This document shows, one piece after another, positions 61,301-64,000 of a DNA stretch of 64,000 nucleotides. The number at the start of each line of letters is the position of its first letter. Within the stretch, counting starts at the first letter, position 1. A program made the position numbers and the translations under genes. The stretch is from Candidatus Amarolinea dominans. GTDB taxonomy: Bacteria > Chloroflexota > Anaerolineae > SSC4 > Amarolineaceae. The stretch is from NCBI GenBank assembly GCA_016719785.1, contig JADJYJ010000008.1, positions 1-64,000 on the forward strand. Reading direction: 5' to 3'. The notes under the pieces were generated by a model, which made no database searches, had not been told where the DNA came from, and saw only the letters and a program-made list of their open reading frames with translations.

Positions 61301-61497
61301 TCGTGCCCCTGTGCCGCACCACCGACATCAACTGCGACAACCGCGTCAACATCGTGGATATCCAGAAGGTGTCTGCCCACTGGAACACCAGCAGCGGCCA
61401 AACTGGCTACGTCGGTCGCTACGACGTGACCAACGACGGCTCGATCTCGATCGCCGACATCATCGCCACCGCCACCGACTACGGTTGGAGCCAGTAA
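58357..61497 (+). CDS. Secreted gingipain-like C25 cysteine peptidase with C-terminal dockerin-like domain
   Basis: 1046 residues, with GGAGGTG six bases before the ATG at 58357; the frame from 58309 is not needed. Signal peptide: RRFFLVLFCLQLAAPVSLAA. Residues about 25-215 and 245-440 are beta-rich C25 N-terminal regions (QPILTIVQQGSTTYTDISMG, SNSNGRLDPGDAIYFYGQEP). The catalytic part holds H850 in NYVGHAFLDYWG and C887 in LISLDCLDGYF, the C25 dyad, and FNPHGHNTAYYGP before it. The last 60 residues (TDINCDNRVNIVDIQKVSAH, DVTNDGSISIADIIATATDY) are two dockerin-type Ca loops. It is likely a surface or secreted protease. Confidence 0.85.
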   Translation: MSWKFTRRFFLVLFCLQLAAPVSLAAPARPAAPQVPSIAPGIAVTESTEADLVLDLHFDQPILTIVQQGSTTYTDISMGDEFGATGQPGYPQLPLTARMVALPPGATATLTLSAAVWQTQSVSQPLLPAPRFDFADQTRVEEGAAVVPLVARDPVAYAEDAWQPAAPVRLGEPARLRDQDMLTVEFYPVRYNPARGEIAWLTQAHVVIHFAGGQPAPAARPDPYFESTLAATVLNYDTARAWRTASAPVTLPDFVPATGDVRMVVRENGLNRVTYDDLINLGHDDISQWPTIFFTISNKRGEVARDITDSNSNGRLDPGDAIYFYGQEPDLTYYTLDNIYWLRVNNEAPGLAMTSRSAPPDGAPAPSYFKTTLRTKQENWRWSQHMVPWQAWWWDQFQLGYPGAYRDYTFNLPEVATVPLSATVSVRIGGRYSWPEYNPDHHNKVYINGSVTPVINSFWDGRTLIDLAGNLDQANLVSGNNTLRLETIVSDVGRPANAQVDWTYFKWVDVTYYRHYAAVNQELEFSQETPGTWRFVLTGLTNPGVRVFDITNPQTPVRMTNGAAGPGTFSLQDTTTPDQRFLAVGASAVRTPAAMSLYIAYSTNLRDTTRQADYIFITHPNFASTLQPLITHRQSQGYDVVVADINAVYDQFNAGIVDAEAIRTFFDYAYHSWAAPAPAYALLVGGSNFNPHGHNTAYYGPQQPVYVPTIDLMIDPYQGESAADSYFAAISGNDPLPDIYLGRLPVMSTTDLTTVVNKIIAYEQNPTRGAWQNDILFVADNTDDAGNFEAVSEAIIATYLTSPGWDLRKVYYNPGMVNPPDPYYNTVDLARGAIRTKWSQGVALANYVGHAFLDYWGSTVTDQQWHNNDTPTLYNGAKLPFLISLDCLDGYFDYPNRPSMAEKFLTHNNGGTVAHFAPSGLGIATGHDYLHRGFYNAIVNNHVLQTGPVVMAAKINLHTNVPNYFQDLLYTFGLIGDPAMSLVPLCRTTDINCDNRVNIVDIQKVSAHWNTSSGQTGYVGRYDVTNDGSISIADIIATATDYGWSQ

Positions 61498-61532
61498 CCG
61501 CCGCGACGGGGGCGTGAGAACCACCGGCGGAC

Positions 61533-61573
61533 TACAGAGGACACAGAGAAAAAATAACTCTGTGTCCTCTGTA
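61533..61573. repeat. Hairpin with perfect 16-bp stem after the C25 peptidase gene
   Basis: TACAGAGGACACAGAG pairs with CTCTGTGTCCTCTGTA across a nine-base AT loop. Its sequence belongs to the ACAGAG/CTCTGT hairpin family seen at 3716, 4301 and 7714. The rest of 61498-61759 has a GATTCACACCGATCG/CCGTGTTGATCCGTGT segment and no gene; GTGATATAG near 61681 may be a -10 region. Confidence 0.8.
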
Positions 61574-61759
61574 TTGCCACGTACTCATCACTTTGGACAC
61601 AGCTCGACACCGATTCACACCGATCGTTTTTTATTATCCGTGTTGATCCGTGTACCAATTGATTGACAAGCCTTTGAGACTGTGATATAGTTGCGGCGTA
61701 AGTTCTGGGGAGGACTTGGGGAGGACGCCGCCAGCATTGCCCTTTGGAGGCATCCAACC

Positions 61760-64000
61760 ATGAAATTATTCTCGCTTGTTGTTCTGATCACTTCGCTGCT
61801 CTTGCCCACCCTCAGCAGCGCAGCCCCGCAAACATCCGCCCTGTCTGCAACGATTCGACGCAGCGCTGACACAGCCGATCATGCGCCAACGTCTGTGCGC
61901 GTCCTCAGCGCAGACGATACTGGCCTGGTGTTGGCCCTGGACACACCGGACTACCAGGTGACCCGCGTCGAAACCGCGCAGGGCGCCTTCGACGCCATCC
62001 AGGTGGCCGGGTATGCCAGCAGCCAGGAACCTGGTCAACCCCAACTTCCCATGCAGGGCGCTCTGCTTGCCATTCCACCGGGCGCCCAGGTCACGGCAGA
62101 GGTTATTTCCAGCGACGGCCAACTCCTGCCGCAGCGCCTCAACCTGCTGCCAACCCCGCGCCAGGTAGTTTCTACGATGGATCCGGCTGCCCAGGCTGCA
62201 GCCGATGCCAGCGGAATGCCTTCCAAACCTGTTCCCGTTTACGAACGCAGCCGCACCACAGCCAGCGGCGTTGATCTCTTTCCCGCGCAGCTCGTGCATG
62301 TCGGTGAGGTCGCCTTCGTGCGCGATCAGCGCGTCGTGCCGGTGCAACTCTATCCATTCCAGACGAACCTGACCACCGGCGCCGTGACCTACCACAAGCA
62401 TCTACAGGTGATACTGCATTTCAGCTATCCTGACGGCGCGGTCGCAGCCCAGGCGCCGGCCGCGGCCGAATCACCGTATGTCGAATCTATGCTGCGCAGC
62501 GCCGTGCTCAACTACGACAGCGCAACCGCCTGGCGCGAACGCCCGCCGGCCGCAGCGCGCCCCGGCGTCGTGCCGCCGGCTACGGGCGAATTCCGGCTGA
62601 GCGTCAACGCCGACGGCCTCTATCGCGTCACCTACGCCGACCTGGTGGCTGCCGGCCTCGATCCGAACAGCGTCAACCCGCAGCAGTTTGCCATGAGCAA
62701 TCAAGGCGCCGCAATTGCCATTGTCGTGGCCGGCGAAACGGACGGCCGTTTCGACCCCAATGACACGATCGAGTTCTACGGTCAGGGCTGGAACAGCTAT
62801 TACACCAAAACCAATGTCTATTGGCTGGATGTGGATGGCCCGGCCGGTCCGCGCATGGGGACGCGCGATGTCACCCCTGGCAATGCCCCCATACCGACCA
62901 GTTTCCGCACCACGTCTCACCAGGAAGAGCAGGTGTGGCGCTGGACGCAGCACCTGCAGAACAACAAGACCTGGTGGTGGCAGAAATACACCCTGTATGA
63001 TAATCCTAACGCCACCCAAGTGACGGCCACCCTGCCTCTCGTCCTGCCTGGCGTGGCGGTGCAGAGCCAGCCGGTTGGCGTGCGCGTGGCCATGGCGTCG
63101 AATACCGATTATCCGCAATTTCCCGATCATCACGTGCGCGCCTATTTCAACGACACCTCAACGCCGGTGGATGAACACCAGTGGAACGGCCGCGATCCCA
63201 TCGAGTTGGCCGGGACAGCCACCGGCAGCCTGCTCGCCGGGACCAACACGCTCTCGCTGCGCGCCGTCTTCGACATGGGAACGCCCTACGCCTACGACAT
63301 CTACTACCTGGACTGGGTCGAGATTACCTACGACCGCCTGTATGCCGCGCAGAATGGCGAGCTCTATTTTAGCGCCGACGCCGCCAACACCTGGCGTTTC
63401 AGCCTGGACGGCTTCACGACCCTGGCCCGCGCCTTCGACGTGAGCAATCCCAACAGCCCGGTGCGCCTGCTCAACAGCCAGATGAACGGCGGACAGCTGA
63501 CCCTCCAGGACAACGCCGGCCCCAGCACCCGTCTGTACGCCGTGGGTGACAACGCATTGCGCACACCGGCTGCCATCCAGCGCTACACGGCCCCTGCGCT
63601 CGATCTGCACGCCACGAGTCAGCGCGCCGACTACTTGCTCATCACCCACGCCGATTTCATGCAGGCGGTGCAGCCACTGGCGCAGTTCCGCACCGGCCAG
63701 GGCATGATCGTCGAAGTGATTGACGTGGCCTGGCTGTACGATCAGTTCAATGCAGGCGTCCTTGACCCCCAGGCCATCAAGAATTTCATTGACTATGCCT
63801 ATCATCAGTGGGCCGGGCCAGCGCCCAGCTTCGTGCTTCTCGTTGGTGACGCCAACTTCAATCCCATGGGCTACAACCCCACCTACTACGGACCGTGGGA
63901 GCCAACCTATCTGCCTACGTTCAACCTGGTCATTGACCCCTACACCGGCGAAGTAGCCGTTGACAATGAATTCGCCACGGTGAGCGGCAGCGACATCCTG
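61760..64000 (+). CDS. Secreted C25-peptidase-like protein, runs off the window end
   Basis: 747 residues visible, start at 61760 with GGAGG upstream. Signal peptide: KLFSLVVLITSLLLPTLSSA. The frame stays open to the end of the window. It parallels the gene at 58357: ATGEFRLSVNADGLYRVTYA, RFDPNDTIEFYGQGWNSYYT, QTSALSATIRRSADTADHAP near the N-terminus, ADYLLITHADFMQAVQPLAQ, then YDQFNAGVLDPQAIKNFIDY and LLVGDANFNPMGYNPTYYGP. The catalytic His and Cys expected for C25 would lie beyond the window. A tandem paralogue. Confidence 0.85.
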   Translation, partial: MKLFSLVVLITSLLLPTLSSAAPQTSALSATIRRSADTADHAPTSVRVLSADDTGLVLALDTPDYQVTRVETAQGAFDAIQVAGYASSQEPGQPQLPMQGALLAIPPGAQVTAEVISSDGQLLPQRLNLLPTPRQVVSTMDPAAQAAADASGMPSKPVPVYERSRTTASGVDLFPAQLVHVGEVAFVRDQRVVPVQLYPFQTNLTTGAVTYHKHLQVILHFSYPDGAVAAQAPAAAESPYVESMLRSAVLNYDSATAWRERPPAAARPGVVPPATGEFRLSVNADGLYRVTYADLVAAGLDPNSVNPQQFAMSNQGAAIAIVVAGETDGRFDPNDTIEFYGQGWNSYYTKTNVYWLDVDGPAGPRMGTRDVTPGNAPIPTSFRTTSHQEEQVWRWTQHLQNNKTWWWQKYTLYDNPNATQVTATLPLVLPGVAVQSQPVGVRVAMASNTDYPQFPDHHVRAYFNDTSTPVDEHQWNGRDPIELAGTATGSLLAGTNTLSLRAVFDMGTPYAYDIYYLDWVEITYDRLYAAQNGELYFSADAANTWRFSLDGFTTLARAFDVSNPNSPVRLLNSQMNGGQLTLQDNAGPSTRLYAVGDNALRTPAAIQRYTAPALDLHATSQRADYLLITHADFMQAVQPLAQFRTGQGMIVEVIDVAWLYDQFNAGVLDPQAIKNFIDYAYHQWAGPAPSFVLLVGDANFNPMGYNPTYYGPWEPTYLPTFNLVIDPYTGEVAVDNEFATVSGSDIL

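Noticed and set aside
1..64000. tRNA, rRNA or a replication origin
   Set aside because: No T-loop-like GGTTCGAATC segments with matching acceptor stems, no rRNA conserved blocks and no DnaA-box clusters were noticed while reading. A dedicated search would be needed to exclude them.

Overview
The window is GC-rich with long, well-spaced genes. It reads as one piece of a Chloroflexota chromosome (Anaerolineae/Caldilineae-like). That placement is inferred from three 'MalT-like' LuxR regulators with STAND ATPase cores, many DUF4386-type membrane proteins, secreted DUF11/dockerin/C25-peptidase proteins, leaderless TATAAT-ATG promoters and hairpin repeats of the kind common in that phylum. No rRNA, tRNA or CRISPR array was seen.

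Region 1 (1-9.4 kb, minus strand) is a defence locus. An AAA ATPase and a type III restriction-modification module (mod, a GxxExxY nuclease-fold protein, a frameshifted res, a 51-residue ORF and a HARE-HTH protein) run in one direction. Between mod and the GxxExxY gene lie about 20 tandem copies of an 85-bp hairpin unit that starts on the mod stop codon. Single relatives of the hairpin sit in other gaps of the locus. A small nucleotidyltransferase follows.

Region 2 (9.4-16.5 kb) is a decayed patch. A complete but frameshifted IS21-family element (9579-12033, 48-bp ends, 8-bp target duplication) splits a Phd/YefM-type antitoxin gene. Beyond it are a truncated copy of the 3' end of a nearby beta-helix lipoprotein gene, an AAA/DUF4143 ATPase, that lipoprotein, a second nucleotidyltransferase and a cysteine-motif protein.

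Region 3 (16.6-29.2 kb) has a secreted beta-propeller/dockerin protein and a 1454-residue extracellular nuclease with DUF11 repeats. The 3' end of the nuclease gene recurs twice downstream. Between the copies lie a GyrI-like protein, an AbiEii-like pair, a DUF433/DUF5615 toxin-antitoxin pair, scraps of a GH127 gene and a BAAT-type hydrolase, and an FMN reductase whose upstream region is copied from the antitoxin gene.

Region 4 (29.3-36.8 kb) is mostly minus strand: a possible lipid/pigment cluster (tocopherol-cyclase-like protein, PlsY, GT2), a two-domain fasciclin lipoprotein, a Ca2+-type P-ATPase and a DoxX protein.

Region 5 (37-57.5 kb, plus strand) is a repeated regulatory theme: LuxR regulator, a conserved 90-98-residue protein of unknown function, membrane proteins (DUF4386, DUF6326) and MDR oxidoreductases. 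It also has a cysteine-desulfurase-like protein and an ABC exporter. The third regulator has lost its whole ATPase domain but kept its promoter and start codon. The second is a chimera. The small protein occurs four times. This is the best candidate in the window for an undescribed module.

Region 6 (57.5-64 kb) has a second plsY and two large secreted proteins, one a gingipain-like C25 peptidase with a dockerin-like tail, the other related and running off the window end.

Several genes (res, istA, istB, the phd tail, one small-protein copy, one nuclease fragment) carry single-base indels. These may be real decay or assembly errors.
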